NCBI GenBank assembly: GCA_022376515.1
Contig: WTXI01000160.1
Coordinates: 20,446-84,445, forward strand
From: Lactifluus volemus
Lineage: Eukaryota; Basidiomycota; Agaricomycetes; Russulales; Russulaceae
Direction of reading: 5' to 3'
DNA length: 64,000 nt
Part shown: positions 12,344 to 23,226 of the stretch, piece by piece
How positions within the stretch are numbered: position 1 is the stretch's first letter
Layout of the letters: each line of letters opens with the position of its first letter
Notes under the pieces: generated by a model
Database searches by the model: none
Told to the model about the DNA's origin: nothing
What the model saw: the letters and a program-made list of their open reading frames with translations, nothing else
Program-made: the position numbers and the translations under genes

Positions 12344-12456
12344 CCTCTACTTTGCACTAGACCGGAAGGTACTAGGAGGTTCTACGACCTCCGCCTCGTT
12401 CTCGCAAATGACGTTCTGACTACCCGCCACTTCCTTTTTCAGCATCGAAGACAGTC

Positions 12457-12468
12457 GAACATTCTAGA
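12457..12468 (-). promoter_or_regulatory. Heat shock element upstream of hsp20
   Basis: The + strand reads GAAcaTTCtaGAt: two perfect alternating nGAAn units and a third with one mismatch, about 190 bases upstream of the start codon. This is the expected Hsf1 site for an Hsp20 gene. Confidence 0.5.
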
Positions 12469-12878
12469 TTGCTCTCTCCGCTACTCATTGCGCGGGTCAA
12501 CGACTTTAACGACTTACTCACGCTCTGTATACACGGCATTTGGAAGGTCTCGGTGCTAGCTAGTAGACTGCAGGCAACTACCGCACACTCCGAGGGTGCT
12601 TAGAAGTGGGAAATGACGTAAGCAGTCTCACGCCTGGCGCCTGCGCAAACTTGAGGCCTTGAGATGTTACACAGAGTTGGCAGCGCAACGAAATGACGCT
12701 CCGGACAAGCAAGTCACGATCTCTTAATAGTACTAACAACCACATGGGGACCCTACCGTGGTACAGTAGGTACATGTCCAGTCGGGCATTTACATACTTC
12801 ATACATTAGTGACATTCTGGCCTTCGGGGGAAACTTGTGTGAGACGCCCCCATCACTTCGGGAAGCCTGCCCGCTTTG

Positions 12879-14035
12879 TTACAGATGTTTAATTAGCCAC
12901 TCCACGGAGGCCTTGAACGCGGCTTCCCTGCCAGCCTTTTCCTTCGGGTTATTCTGTACGCGAGAGAACGTATTAGCAAGAACGTCAGAGTAACAGAACA
13001 AACGTTACACAGTTCAAAGAACACGCACCAGGTCACAGCGAACGGTAAATCCGTGGGTAGCTCCGGCCGAGTACGTGCGGTGGTACCCAGGTGCAAAGTT
13101 CGCAAATTTCTCATCGGCCAGATCCGCAAATGGTTTGGGGAACCTGGTATCGAACTCACACGAATTGATGAGGAGAGGAGCCTTGCTCTTCTCGATATAA
13201 ACCTGCGATGCAATGTTCAGAAGAAGCATACAAGAGTGCCCATGGGTACCGCACGTCTAAATCTTCATGCTTGAGGAAGGACGGGTGGCTAACGACGGAC
13301 ACGTGGAGAAGGTTGTCGAAAGCGAGGTCGAAGATGATGCGGGCTATATTCAACGGCTTCAGTGTTGCACCCTGACAGTGCAGCTACGTGTATTGCGTCA
13401 TACCACCATAGCAGAAACCGGTACCGCCGTAGGTCGTGATGCCCTGCGCCTGGAGGCCCTCGATAACTTTGCGCACACGAACCCCAGCTGGCGTCGGGGG
13501 ATGTTTCGTGAGCCACTGGTCAAGGTCGAAACTTTCTCCCTACAACGTTTGCTTCATGAGCGGAAAAGAAGGACAGGGAAATTACACGCGAGTGACACAC
13601 GGGGTTCAAGGCGTCCCCAGGTACAGGATCGCCTTTGAAGAGGTCTGGAATGTATACCTTGAAGCCGTTACGGGCAAAGTCGTCGGCAAGAAGCTGAAAC
13701 GAGAACAAGTCAACAGAGAATGAACAAGGTTCATTGAGGTTGACATGCCAGATGATTCGGAAGTTCGATACCAAAGACGTCGGTCACATAGATAATGGCC
13801 TTATTCTTTGGATAATCAGTTTTGGGAGTGGCGACGTAGGTCTTGATGCCATTGATCTCCTCATACGTCCCTTGGAAGGTGTCGACAGCTGGAAGTTACA
13901 TTGACAAGATAGGGCATTTACCTTCGGGTGTGCCTTCATGGCGGACACCTAGTACCACAATTACGTCATAGGCTTGCATAAATTCACCATAGATCAGGAG
14001 TTCATACCGCTAATGCAGTCTTTACATAAACTCAT
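12879..14035 (-). CDS. Dienelactone hydrolase family protein
   Basis: Alpha/beta hydrolase of the dienelactone hydrolase family. Classical members hydrolyse dienelactone in aromatic degradation; most fungal paralogues have unknown substrates. Eight exons: 14008-14035, 13922-13948, 13749-13888, 13601-13693, 13404-13539, 13255-13343, 13029-13202 and 12879-12953 (253 residues, normal length). The start gives MSLCKDCISGVRHEGTPE, a familiar fungal N-terminus. The triad is intact: Cys in GFCYGA, Asp in CEFDTRFP and His in GATHGF. Two introns are unusual. The second (13889-13921) is only 33 nt and contains an in-frame stop. The third (13694-13748) appears to start with GC (CTG|GCATGT), because no GT donor gives the right phase before the stop. 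No adjacent aromatic pathway genes. Confidence 0.88.
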
Positions 14036-14521
14036 GCTGTAGGATACTTTGAAGAAGAGGGAAGGGTAACGATAACGGTGGTTGATTCGGGGGATATATA
14101 AGCAAAAATACTGCTGCGGAAGTACTTGATCATTATCAATTCAGGTCGGTACTCAAGGTACTTCGAGTTAAAGTTGAGCTGATTAAGCTAAGGACATGGC
14201 GCATGCAATGATTACTGACTCAGCTGATAACTGAATTGATACGAAGCGAACGAGTAGGGGTGCACTTTACTCAGCGCTTGGTTCTTTGTCTGATCAGGTG
14301 GACAGGTGCTCTCCTGAAGCTGGCTTCGGCGATTTCCCGCCCGCACTTGGTTCACAAGGCCGTAGTTGAACGTTGAATGTTGAACAATTGCTCTCATAAT
14401 GAGCGCTACTACGCTCTGGCCCACACAGAACGTTGAACCTGGTTGAGGAGATGATAATCACAGGGTTGTTTTACAATTATTCAAGGTATTTGCAACTTCC
14501 TCAGCTTACCCGGATGCGATG
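14036..14521. other. Intergenic with GAACGTT heptamer repeats
   Basis: Region upstream of the dienelactone hydrolase gene and downstream of SRP19. It contains GAACGTT-type heptamers at 14368-14385 and 14428-14438. No gene is supported. Confidence 0.4.
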
Positions 14522-15532
14522 TCACCCTCGCACCCTGACGACTTTCCTTTTCCCTTTTCCGCCTGGAACACCCCCGATAGCCCCTTGTCCCTCTGTAGCG
14601 TTCATTCCAGCCCGGACAGTGTCGATTAGCACACCGGATGGAACGGCTGGGGAGTACGGTGATACACGTGATTTGAGCGCCGGCTGGGGTTCTGGGGGGC
14701 AAGGCAATGGGTGTCCAGTACGCTGAAAAAGTTTCGGTTTTGATTTTGCCTTAGATACCTGCGCTCCTGCTGTTGACTTTCCTGTGCCTGTTTTGGATTT
14801 CGTAGGTTTTGCAGTGGGTGGAGGTACGGGCTCAGGATACGTATATGGCTCGCGTGGGACGTTGTCCGTCTTGACTCGTTGGATCTGTGACGAGACGGTC
14901 TCAAGGAGCTGCTTCTCTGTACGGGATCAGCCTCGGCGGTTCACCGTAGCTCAAGACATTAGACGTACTAGTTCTGATGTTGGAATTAACGGGCCGTCCG
15001 TCCTTCTTCCATTGTACACGTACGCGACCAGGATTTTCCCAGTCGGATGGATGCATCTTGTTCACTTCATGTAGGGTGCCTAGCCCTAGGCGAGAGCACG
15101 CGTCTGCGATATCTTTGCTCAGAGGCCACCACACGCTCTTGGATCGCGATATTCTCCGAGCACCAGTTCCATATGGTCGCTTCGCATCGATGTAAATTGG
15201 GTAAATACACGTCCACCTAAGCCCATGTCAGACGGTGGTACATTGATTAAGAGGTTTGCGCACATCTTATATGGCGTGATGTCCGTTACTCTACCATCCC
15301 GCGCATCGGACCGCGATGCTGGGCCACCTCCAGCGGAATGAGCAAGTAATTCTGGGGCTTCTTCGCTGCCCGCATCGTCGTCGTCGTCGTCGGGGTCATC
15401 TTCGTCGATATGTAGGTCTACAATCTTCTCAAGAATTGCACCGTGCGAGCCTGTGTCAGGTAGCGACCGGGACGGCAGAGGCAAATCAGTATCGTCATCA
15501 AATTCCTCAACTATTTGAGCCCGACGAGACAT
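14522..15532 (-). CDS. SEC65: Signal recognition particle subunit SRP19 (Sec65)
   Basis: Binds SRP RNA and is needed to load SRP54 during assembly of the particle that targets secretory proteins to the ER. Three exons: 15264-15532, 14969-15216 and 14522-14916 (303 residues). An acidic N-terminal extension (EDDPDDDDDDAGSEEAPE) precedes the SRP19 core. Splicing of a 47-nt intron joins TPYKMWTC to IYPIYIDAKRPYGTGARRI, then WWPLSKDIADACSRLGL and HPSDWENPGRVRVQW follow. The C-terminus is basic and Pro/Gly-rich and ends in GKRKVVRVRG, the tail typical of fungal orthologues. The start at 15532 (MSRRAQIVEEFDDD) is preferred because upstream in-frame sequence is not conserved in character. It is divergent from the JTB-like gene across 96 bases. 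Confidence 0.92.
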
Positions 15533-15628
15533 GTTTGATAATTGAGTGGGTTTCTGAGCTTGCGGGCGTTTTTCGTATTTCTGGAATTGGGTCACCGTCG
15601 TGATGGAATGTAATGTTCCCACGTCCCC
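15533..15628. promoter_or_regulatory. Compact bidirectional promoter, SRP19 / JTB-like
   Basis: Only 96 bases separate the two divergent start codons, so both genes must share promoter sequence or have very short leaders. No TATA box was seen. Both products relate to the secretory pathway (inference). Confidence 0.5.
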
Positions 15629-16337
15629 ATGATCATTACTATTCACCGCAAGCCACTCTCAGCGTTACACTCAGCAACGACACCAGTCATCATACTGTGA
15701 GGGCTCTCTGGTTCGCCTTTTTCGAAGTATATACTCATTTTTTTTTGATAGCCTATTCACCCTATGCCTTTCTTCCGTCTCGGCCCAACCATCCCCCCGT
15801 TTCGCCAATGACACTGAGTCCATCTGCCGCCCGTTTGGAGAGTGTGAACCTTGTCCACATGCTGTTGTACGCTGATTCATTTATTTTTTACTGCGGAAGT
15901 GAACATGATTTTTTTTCTTTTTCCAGCTTCAAGAGCCCTTCTGTCAGCCATTCGGTAATCGCCGCCTATTGCATTGTCTCCCACCTTCTTCCCCCTCTGG
16001 TCCTGACCAGGCACATCCCGAGATAAACTCAAGCCATAATTCAGACAGCCATGTTCGTCCTGCAGCGGTAGACCACATGCTGGGATCCTATGCCGTCGAT
16101 GGAAATTCACCCCATCGTCATCCAGAAGCGGAACTATTACCGGGCGAGACAGTTGCGTGGGAGTCCTGCGGTCGGATCGTCGTTCAAGAGCGGGCGGATT
16201 TCTACGAGTTCATTGCGTGTAATCTTGTCTTCGTCTGTATTGCTCTGGTGCTTGTTTTGGTTCGCTCAAAACGGATGAACGCAATCCACGCCCGACAACT
16301 CGCGGCAAGGATTGGGCTAGCACGAGGATACGGCTAA
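15629..16337 (+). CDS. JTB-like single-pass membrane protein
   Basis: Resembles the jumping translocation breakpoint (JTB) family, whose molecular role is poorly known. Exons are 15629-15696, 15752-15866 and 15927-16337 (197 residues). Exon 1 plus exon 2 encode a signal peptide (TPVIILLFTLCLSSVSAQPS). The lumenal part is Cys-rich: ICRPFGECEPCP, then across the second intron LQEPFCQPFGNRRLLHC, and further on WESCGRIVVQERADFYEF. One transmembrane helix (NLVFVCIALVLVLV) is followed by a short basic cytoplasmic tail. The layout of Cys-rich ectodomain, E-[RQ]-x-x-F/Y before the helix and a basic tail matches animal JTB. Both introns were placed by phase and by keeping this domain continuous. Confidence 0.75.
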
Positions 16338-18334
16338 TTCCTGTGTTTGGCTGAATTTCGACTCAGGGTCCACTCCATTCGTGCATGTGAGTGTATGGAC
16401 CGCATTGATTTGTGGGTTAGGGTGCTGACGTGCCTTCTTTTGTTATCCTTGAAGTGCTGTATTACATTGCCTTGAAATTCAATTAGACCCCGACCCATCG
16501 ACGAATAGAGCCATAATTTGCGGCACAAGAGCCAATCCCTCTAGCTGATTGAGCTGAGATGCTGTGCGCCCTACAGAAACCCTTCCTGGGTATGCTCTGG
16601 GTATGCTTCTTTGTTACTAGATATGTACCACTGAACTTCAAAGCCCTGATTTTCCGGAGCTTCGCTTGTCCGATTACTCCGATGCAATTGTTGGTCTTAC
16701 ATATTCCTTCAAATATACGGGTGTGTTTTACATTCTATCCGAGCTGCGGCAAGCTGCGGTTCTGAATGTCATCCCGTCCGGCGGTCTTGTATCCTGATGG
16801 GATATACTACATGTAGCGCCGGGTGCGTGATGCCACGACAACCCTTTGCAATTTGGGTATTATTTAGGACGTGGCCTCCTGGGCGCAGCTGGCACGTGAT
16901 CAGAACACTTCCCATTTACTCGGCAATGGAGAGTTTTCATCTCACTGACTGCGCAATCAAGCATGATCGTGGCTAAAATGAGTGGCCAAGAATGTGCCTC
17001 GTGTCTTGTTCGTGCGGCAAGCTTGGCGTCTTGGCTTAACTTGGGAGGTCCCGAGTCTGACTGTCAGGCCAAGTCCTCTTTATTTGTTCGAAACCAAACA
17101 GGGCCCCATGAAGTATATATAAGACACGCACCCTCTCTCCTCCCGGTCATTATCCCCTCATCTCAATCCATCACCATTCCTCTTTCCTAGTCCCATACTG
17201 ACGCCCGTTCCTGCTGCTGACACTACTAATTGCATGTGTTGCACATCTTTTAACCTCTGCCCACCTCACCCCATATACACCGTGTTTGTTGTGTTTCATT
17301 CCTGTCCATTGATTTCTCCTCTCTCACGAGTCTATGTTACTATCCCATCTTAGGCCACCTCCCAGCATTATCGTTAATCTGACGTAAGTCCCTATCAACT
17401 AGCCTTCTTCGAGGTGCCTGGGTCTTCTGCGATTGTGATTGCTTTCCTTTTTTTATTCTCTCTCGTCTCGATTATCGCCTGAAGGGCGTACGCGAGCTTC
17501 GGGCTTTCCTTTTCTCTGGTATTGTGGGGATGAGTGGAGTTGGGGAGAAGAATGAGGCCGAACTCCCATCTCACTATTTCTTGACTACCTGCCGCCTGTT
17601 TGGATGAACCCTCAAGGGGTTGACAAAAGTTGGATAGCCGGGACGGATTCTTAGCCTCCTTATCAATCCGTGATGTAGTTGGCGTTGTTAGAGCGGTAGT
17701 CGGTTGGAGGTAGTTATCATCCCTCAAGGGGATTTCTCAAGAACGCACCTGTGTGTCGGGGAAAGAGACGATTACCGTCAGCAGCAGCACGGTACTCCGG
17801 GACCTGCTCGTTGAGCTAGGCTACTGGGACTGAATTATCACCATACTCTTACTCGCGCGAACTGACTTCTCCTAATGCTGGAGTTACAGCAGGAGTCATG
17901 TTTGGGAGTGATGCTGCGGGCTAGACTCTGAAGGAGTTCTTATCGATGCAGTCAGTATGCAGTCCTTGTTGTAAGGGCATCGACCATAGGCCACGTGTGT
18001 CGCTGTGGCTATGTAGATGTGGTAGCGAGAAGGAAAGGCCAGGATCGTGGCCGTTCATAGGCGTTGTAGCATTTGGCAATAATGAGATAGGCCCGATTAA
18101 ACCCTGAAGGGGTCATTCGTTGTCTGACTTGTCATAAGGAGTATGCGTGCACATGGATCTCCCATCAGTCCTGTCATTTACACTCTCGAAGCTTAAGAGT
18201 GCGAATACATGGGTGGTATCAGTATTGAAGATCAAATTACAATTGTCGAAATGAGAGTGGTCACGTGTCTATAGAGAGAAGCCGGAGTTGTCCGAAGACT
18301 AGAAAGGTGACTGAAAAAAAAGGTTCGACGCGGC
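16338..18334. other. Intergenic, possible decayed coding fragments
   Basis: No intact gene was found. A TATATATAAG box at about 17116 with a pyrimidine-rich downstream stretch looks like a + strand promoter, but no convincing frame follows. On the minus strand near 17770-17890 a frame reads EYGDNSVPVA, then TAG, then LNEQVPEYRAAADG, which looks like a coding relic with a stop. A further 110-residue minus-strand frame (17395-17727) has no recognisable domain. Confidence 0.35.
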
Positions 18335-20619
18335 ATGGCCATCCTCATTCTCACAAGGACCAGCGCTGCAAGGCTTGCCCATTATCACCTTCTGGCCAAG
18401 ACATGTCGTAGTATTACTTTTCTATCTCCAGGGCGTATTGGTGAGTACCAATGCATCTGCCTACACCTAATAGTTCATGAATCCTTGCAAAGCTTTACCT
18501 TCATTTACGCATATATCCCGAAGATTTGACCATGCTCTTGCCTCTCGAAAGAATGAGCCTCGCAGTGCTTTCGAAAGTACCGCGGCTTCAGATTCACCCG
18601 ATACTTCTCCTCAACTAGACTTCTCCACCCTCCGAACAAAAGTCAGCCGTGACACGTTGCGAGCAATCACAGATAAACCATTCAACCACGTTCACATGTC
18701 TACTGTGCAAGCCGCCGTCCTTCCCCTTCTTCCAGAGCTAGCACGACCGTACTCTAAGGATGAGCCACATGGCCCACCCCGCGACCTTCTTGTCAAGGCG
18801 AAAACAGGCACAGGAAAAACTCTTGCATTCCTAGTTCCTGCAATTGAGGCCCGCATCAAAGCGATCAACAAGGCAGGCGTTGATGCTCTTGAAAAAAATG
18901 GTGGCCAACCGGACGCTCATGTGGTCGAGGACGCTAAGAGAAAATATGCGCGCCAAACAGTGGGCACAGTTGTGATCAGCCCCACTCGCGAGCTCGCCAC
19001 GCAAATCGCACAGGAAGCGATCAAGCTCACACATTGGCACAAGGGTTTTGAGGTCAAGTTGTTTACAGGGGGCTCGAGCAAATGGCACCAGCTACGCGAT
19101 TTCAAGCATGGTCGTAATGACATTGTCGTCGCGACGCCCGGTCGGATACGTGACGTTTTGGAGAATGATCCTGATGTGTCACAAGTTCTTAGGACCGCAC
19201 CACAGGTTCGTGTTTGTCACATCGCCCTTGCTCTGGCCTGAACACAGAACTTCTCAGCTTGTTCTAGATGAGGCGGACACCCTTCTTGATATGGGCTTCC
19301 GTCCTGACATCGACGCTATTGTCGACTTCTTCCCAAAAATGCCGAAGCGACAAACTTTTCTCTTTTCCGCTACTGTCTCGCCAGCGATCAGGCAGATCGC
19401 ACGCGAGGTGCTGCACAAGGATCACACTTTCATTGACGTGGTACCCAAAGACGAGTCTCCGGTGCACGCCCACATCCCACAACACTTTACCGTCGTACCG
19501 GACGCGAGAGAGCAGCTTCCGTATCTGTTTCGTCTCATTGCGCACGATCAGCTCGCGAACCCTGGTAGCTCTAAAATTATGGTCTTCTTGAACACAACGA
19601 AGCAAACCCAACTGTTTACGACCCTCCTCCGCGAGGTATCCAAAAACTCACTCCCAGCGCGGACTCGTATTTACGAGATCCACTCAAAACGCTCCCAACA
19701 TCAACGCTCGACGGCATCTGATGCGTTTCGTCGTGACCGTTCCGGGGCTGCAATTCTCGTTACATCAGATGTCTCGGCTCGTGGGATTGACTATCCTGGC
19801 GTAACGCGGGTTATTCAGGTTGGCATCCCTGGATCGACAGAACAATACATACACCGTATTGGTCGCACGGGGCGCGCCGGCAAGGATGGACGCGCCGACC
19901 TCATCCTCCTTCCTTTCGAGCAGACCTTTGTTCGATATCAACTCTCTGACGTACCCATCAAGGAACTCTCCCACTCCAGATTGCTGAACGAGACCACTGC
20001 ACTCGCTGAGAAGTTTGAGGCCGACCCTGCGGCATTTTGGAAGAGTGTCAAGGCGGTCGACCCGCGCGCGCAAGAGCTTATCAACCAAGATCACCATTTC
20101 AGTGGCAAGCCGAGCACCGCGATTGCCCAATTGAACACCGAGATTTCTGGCCTGCTCGACCAAGTTGATAGAGAGGCAATCTCGGAGGTCTTTATCTCTC
20201 TGCTTGGCTACTACTTTGCAAGGGCGAACGACATGCGCGTGACGCGGCGGAGCGTCTACGAGGCCTTGCAAGCCTGGACGACCGAAGCATGTGGCCTGCC
20301 TGAAGCACCGTTCGTCTCGAACTCGCTACTTGCCAGGCTGGGTGGCCTGGACGGTGGCCCGCCCGCGCGTAGCGCCCACCGTGGACCACTGCGCCGCAGC
20401 TTCGGGTTCAAGTCACCTTCGACGCGGTATACAAACAGCGAGCGGAATCGCCTACAGAATGAACAGACAGATCGCGGGTTCGCGCATGGACGACACCGAG
20501 AACATGAGTGGAAGAGTGGTGGTTCACGTTGGTCGGGTCGGGGTTCGCGCATGGACGGCGAGGGTCGCAAGTCCGGCAAGTTTGGGCGGAGCCATCATGC
20601 CGACGACCTGTTTTTCTGA
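18335..20619 (+). CDS. MSS116: DEAD-box RNA helicase, mitochondrial MSS116-like
   Basis: ATP-dependent RNA helicase, probably a mitochondrial chaperone for intron splicing or RNA turnover. Exons are 18335-18440, 18493-19205 and 19258-20619 (726 residues). The first exon gives a leader rich in Arg, Ser and Leu (MAILILTRTSAARLAHYHLL), which fits mitochondrial import. Helicase motifs in order: Q-motif region (VQAAVLP), I AKTGTGKT, Ia SPTRELA, Ib TPGR, II DEAD (in LVLDEADTLLDMGF), III FSAT, V DVSARGIDYPGV, and VI HRIGRTGRAGKDG. The C-terminal extension ends in an Arg/Gly-rich region (GGSRWSGRGSRM), as in MSS116 relatives. The intron before LVLDEAD removes an in-frame stop. The family call is certain; orthology to MSS116 is an inference. 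Confidence 0.9.
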
Positions 20620-20879
20620 TAGCGTGGTGTCACTCAGAGGTTCTGGTGCCATTTTATTTTAGCGTATGATTCGGATAATACACTCTCTAGCTTCACGCCT
20701 CATCTCAATTTCTACATCAGTTAAGTAACTAGACACGTCACTGCTGTATATGCTAGTATGTCAAGCTATTCTTGCATCCACGATGCTGGATTGGTGGTTG
20801 ACTGTTGGATGAAACACGAAACATGGCTCTCAGCACTTGGACTAGTGCCAACATCTAGCCTGGGTGCATCATCTGTGCT
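20620..20879. other. 3' flank of the helicase gene
   Basis: Probable 3' UTR and spacer before the first copy of the tRNA-related repeat. No other feature was seen. Confidence 0.3.
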
Positions 20880-21160
20880 TCCTACCCCCCATCCAAGCTA
20901 GCTGCAATTCGGCACAATTGCCACATTTTGGTATGCTTTATTTCACTGATCAAACTTTTGTATCCCCCCGAAGTAGTGTAGGTGTAGTGCAATGCACGAG
21001 TTTCTATTACACATACCCCGCCCAATGTGTTCATCATACACTGGCATCCCATGATTGTATTGATAGTCAACCTTAGGTAGCTCAACACCTGTGATATCCC
21101 AAGGTTGCTGATTTTCTTCTCTCCGCCCAAATGGAGGGAAAGTATTGAGAGAGGCGACTC
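20880..21160 (+). repeat. tRNA-Tyr-related repeat, copy C (truncated tRNA part)
   Basis: Same element as the copies at 22.1 and 22.7 kb, in the opposite orientation and more diverged. The 5' unit shares blocks such as TTTCTATTACA and TACCCC with copy A. The tRNA-like part (about 21071-21110) keeps GGTAGCTCAAC and GATATCCCAAGGTTGCTG but has lost the centre of the D arm and the anticodon arm. The 3' flank has the shared TTTTCTTCTCTC block. Confidence 0.6.
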
Positions 21161-22084
21161 GGAGTTACTTAACGCTAGCGGCGGCCCGGGTGAAGAAGTA
21201 ATCTGTTCCGTCTATCATATTCAAAAGCTGCATATCAGGCAAATCATGTTTGTCGTCTCACACATCCTCCTGTAGTATATCTGTCTGTTCCTCCTTGAAT
21301 AACGCTCCGTGCCACACACTTGAGTTCTTTGTCCCCAACTGGCCTGGGCCTGGTCTTGAGCTCAGGCTGTACCTTGGCAAAAATGCATCCTCCGGCTCGG
21401 GTACACTGACTCTGTCACTTTTCGACCATCCATCTTGATGGACGCTGCGGATTCTTCCTCTTTATGGACTTTCGTGCAGTTTTTTGGGTTCTCGTTTAAG
21501 TGGCGGAAAGGACAGCCTCTGGCATGCTTTGTGGGTGAGGGGACTGACCCAGAAAGTCACTCGTCAAATATTTTTCTCGAGCGAGAGCTTGAAGTGATAA
21601 GTATCACTGGCATCGCATCTAGTAGTGATGTACATCGAACAATGAAATGATTATGGTCCACCTTCTTGTTCTGCCTTGCCATTGGTTTGACGGCTGTACT
21701 AGTAGCGTTCTCCTAGGCCTTTACTGTACCTTTTTATGGCAGGGCTTTTGATAATCTCGAAGGTCTCAAGGCTTTGCATCTTTCTGGCTCCGTTGGTGAC
21801 TTCATGTTGAGAGGTTCGTTTGATCTCGAGGCGGATTGACGCATAAATAAGCGTTGTTGTGGTTGGGCTCTGTAGCCGTGATGATGTAGTGGACTAGAGA
21901 GTCTATAAGAATAGCCGGTCTAGACATGCACAATCGGTCGATTGTAAGCCTGAATCGAACCAACACCAGTCGCGCTTCTGCACGCGTGCCATTACCAGTG
22001 CGTATAGCAGAATGTCAACGAAATTGTCTTTCCCACTTCTTGGGGGCGTGATCTGGCCGCCCGACCAGCGTTAGGAAATAGCCG
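21161..22084. other. Intergenic spacer between repeat copies
   Basis: No supported gene. A 71-codon + strand frame at 21435-21650 has no recognisable domain, intron or start context. Confidence 0.35.
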
Positions 22085-22400
22085 CTCTAATAATTCTCTC
22101 TCCTTTTGGTCCGAGAGAAAAAAGATCCCCTTCGGACTGGAATCGAACCAGCAACCTTGGGATATCGCAGAAGCTCTGTTATAGTCCCATGCTCTTCCGG
22201 TTGAGCTACCGAAGGTTAACCACTAATACAATGGCATGTATGGTGAACGGGGTACATGTAATAGAAATGTGCGCATTGCGCTACCCCCCACATCACTTGA
22301 GTAGTAGAAAAGTTTAAGGAGGAGAAACAGAGCATACCGTAATACATCCTCTGAGTTTGATTGCGGCTTGGATGGTAACCGAGTAGGAGGCAAAGGATTT
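22085..22400 (-). repeat. tRNA-Tyr-related repeat, copy A
   Basis: Minus-strand element. It has a unit of roughly 180 bases upstream of the tRNA-like part, the tRNA-like part (22129-22215), and a short TTTTTTCTCTC-containing 3' flank. All three parts are shared with copies B and C, so the repeat extends well beyond a tRNA gene. Confidence 0.65.
22129..22215 (-). tRNA. tRNA-Tyr-like gene or pseudogene, anticodon read as AUA, with intron
   Basis: The 87 bases fold as a full cloverleaf on the minus strand. The acceptor stem CCTTCGG pairs with CCGAAGG, the D arm is GCTC...GAGC, the anticodon stem TGGGA pairs with TCCCA, and the T arm is GCTGG-TTCGATT-CCAGT. The oversized anticodon loop implies an intron of about 15 bases after position 37, as is usual for eukaryotic tRNA-Tyr. 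The acceptor, D and T arms match tRNA-Tyr, but the loop reads CTATAA where GTA is expected, so the first anticodon base is A in place of G. Because the sequence is embedded in a repeat, it may be a pseudogene. Confidence 0.55.
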
Positions 22401-22624
22401 GTCGGAAAAGCCACCTGTCTCCGCGGCCCGAGTCTGTCGCACCGAGGCCCAGATCCAGAGATCTGGCCAACCAAAGCAGCTGGATGACACTTTGATGGTC
22501 AAACATATAGGTTGAATAGAGGTCTTACGCGTTATGCAGCTATTGGTTGTAGCATCCGCAATGCTACAGTCTGAATCACTTGGGCCGCCGCGGCACGGTA
22601 ATGGAACATGTCACTGATGATTCC

Positions 22625-22900
22625 CTCTAGTCAGACAGAGAGAAAAAGATTTCCTTCGGACTGGAATTGAACCAGCAACCTTGGGATATCACAGATATTC
22701 TGTTATAGTCCCATGCTCTTCCAAGTGAGCTACCGAAGGTTAACCACCAATGGAGTGGCATGCATGATGAACAGGGTCTGTGTAATAACAAATCACCTAT
22801 TACACTGTATCCACACTACTTTGGAAGCTGTAAAATATGGAGCAAAAAGGTATAAATTATACCGTATAATCAACAAACACTGTTGTTCACACTTATCTCC
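22625..22900 (-). repeat. tRNA-Tyr-related repeat, copy B
   Basis: Minus-strand copy, about 440 bases from copy A, with the same order: upstream unit (shares blocks such as GTTAACC and TTATTACA), tRNA-like part at 22653-22739, and a TTTTTCTCTC 3' flank. The two copies differ throughout, so they did not arise by a very recent tandem duplication. Confidence 0.65.
22653..22739 (-). tRNA. tRNA-Tyr-like sequence, probable pseudogene
   Basis: 87 bases with the same acceptor, anticodon and T stems as the copy at 22129-22215 and again an A at the first anticodon position. The intron sequence differs, and the B box reads GGTTCAATTCC in place of GGTTCGATTCC, which would weaken polymerase III promoter strength. 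It is more probably part of the repeat than a working tRNA gene. Confidence 0.45.
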
Positions 22901-23226
22901 TGATCGATTTTCTTTTTTCGTGTCCGATCCGCCGAGTCGCTGACTAACATCAGCAAGGCAGCCCAGTTAATGTGCCCATTGGTTCTGATTGCAACTAGCT
23001 TGAACGGGTAAAGAGTAGGATTTAAAGGAATGTCAAGAAGCGGCCAGGCGGGATCTTTTCCGTTGGCGGCACGTGATGACGCGACATCCGCGAGTCCGTG
23101 AGGATAGGGTACAGCAGACAAGGAACTAACTACGCTACAGCTTCAGAATCACGAAATCCCGCACCGTAGCTGATAACGAGATTTCGTATGCTGTCTACAT
23201 CGTTATGCACTATACATCCAACATGG
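22901..23226. other. Spacer before the dehydrogenase 3' end
   Basis: 326 bases between the repeat copy and the stop codon of the minus-strand dehydrogenase. Nothing recognisable. Confidence 0.3.

Noticed and set aside
22129..22215. tRNA-Ile(UAU) as the identity of the cloverleaf
   Set aside because: Placing UAU as the anticodon would remove the invariant U33 and shift the TGGGA/TCCCA stem; the tyrosine-type reading fits the arms better.
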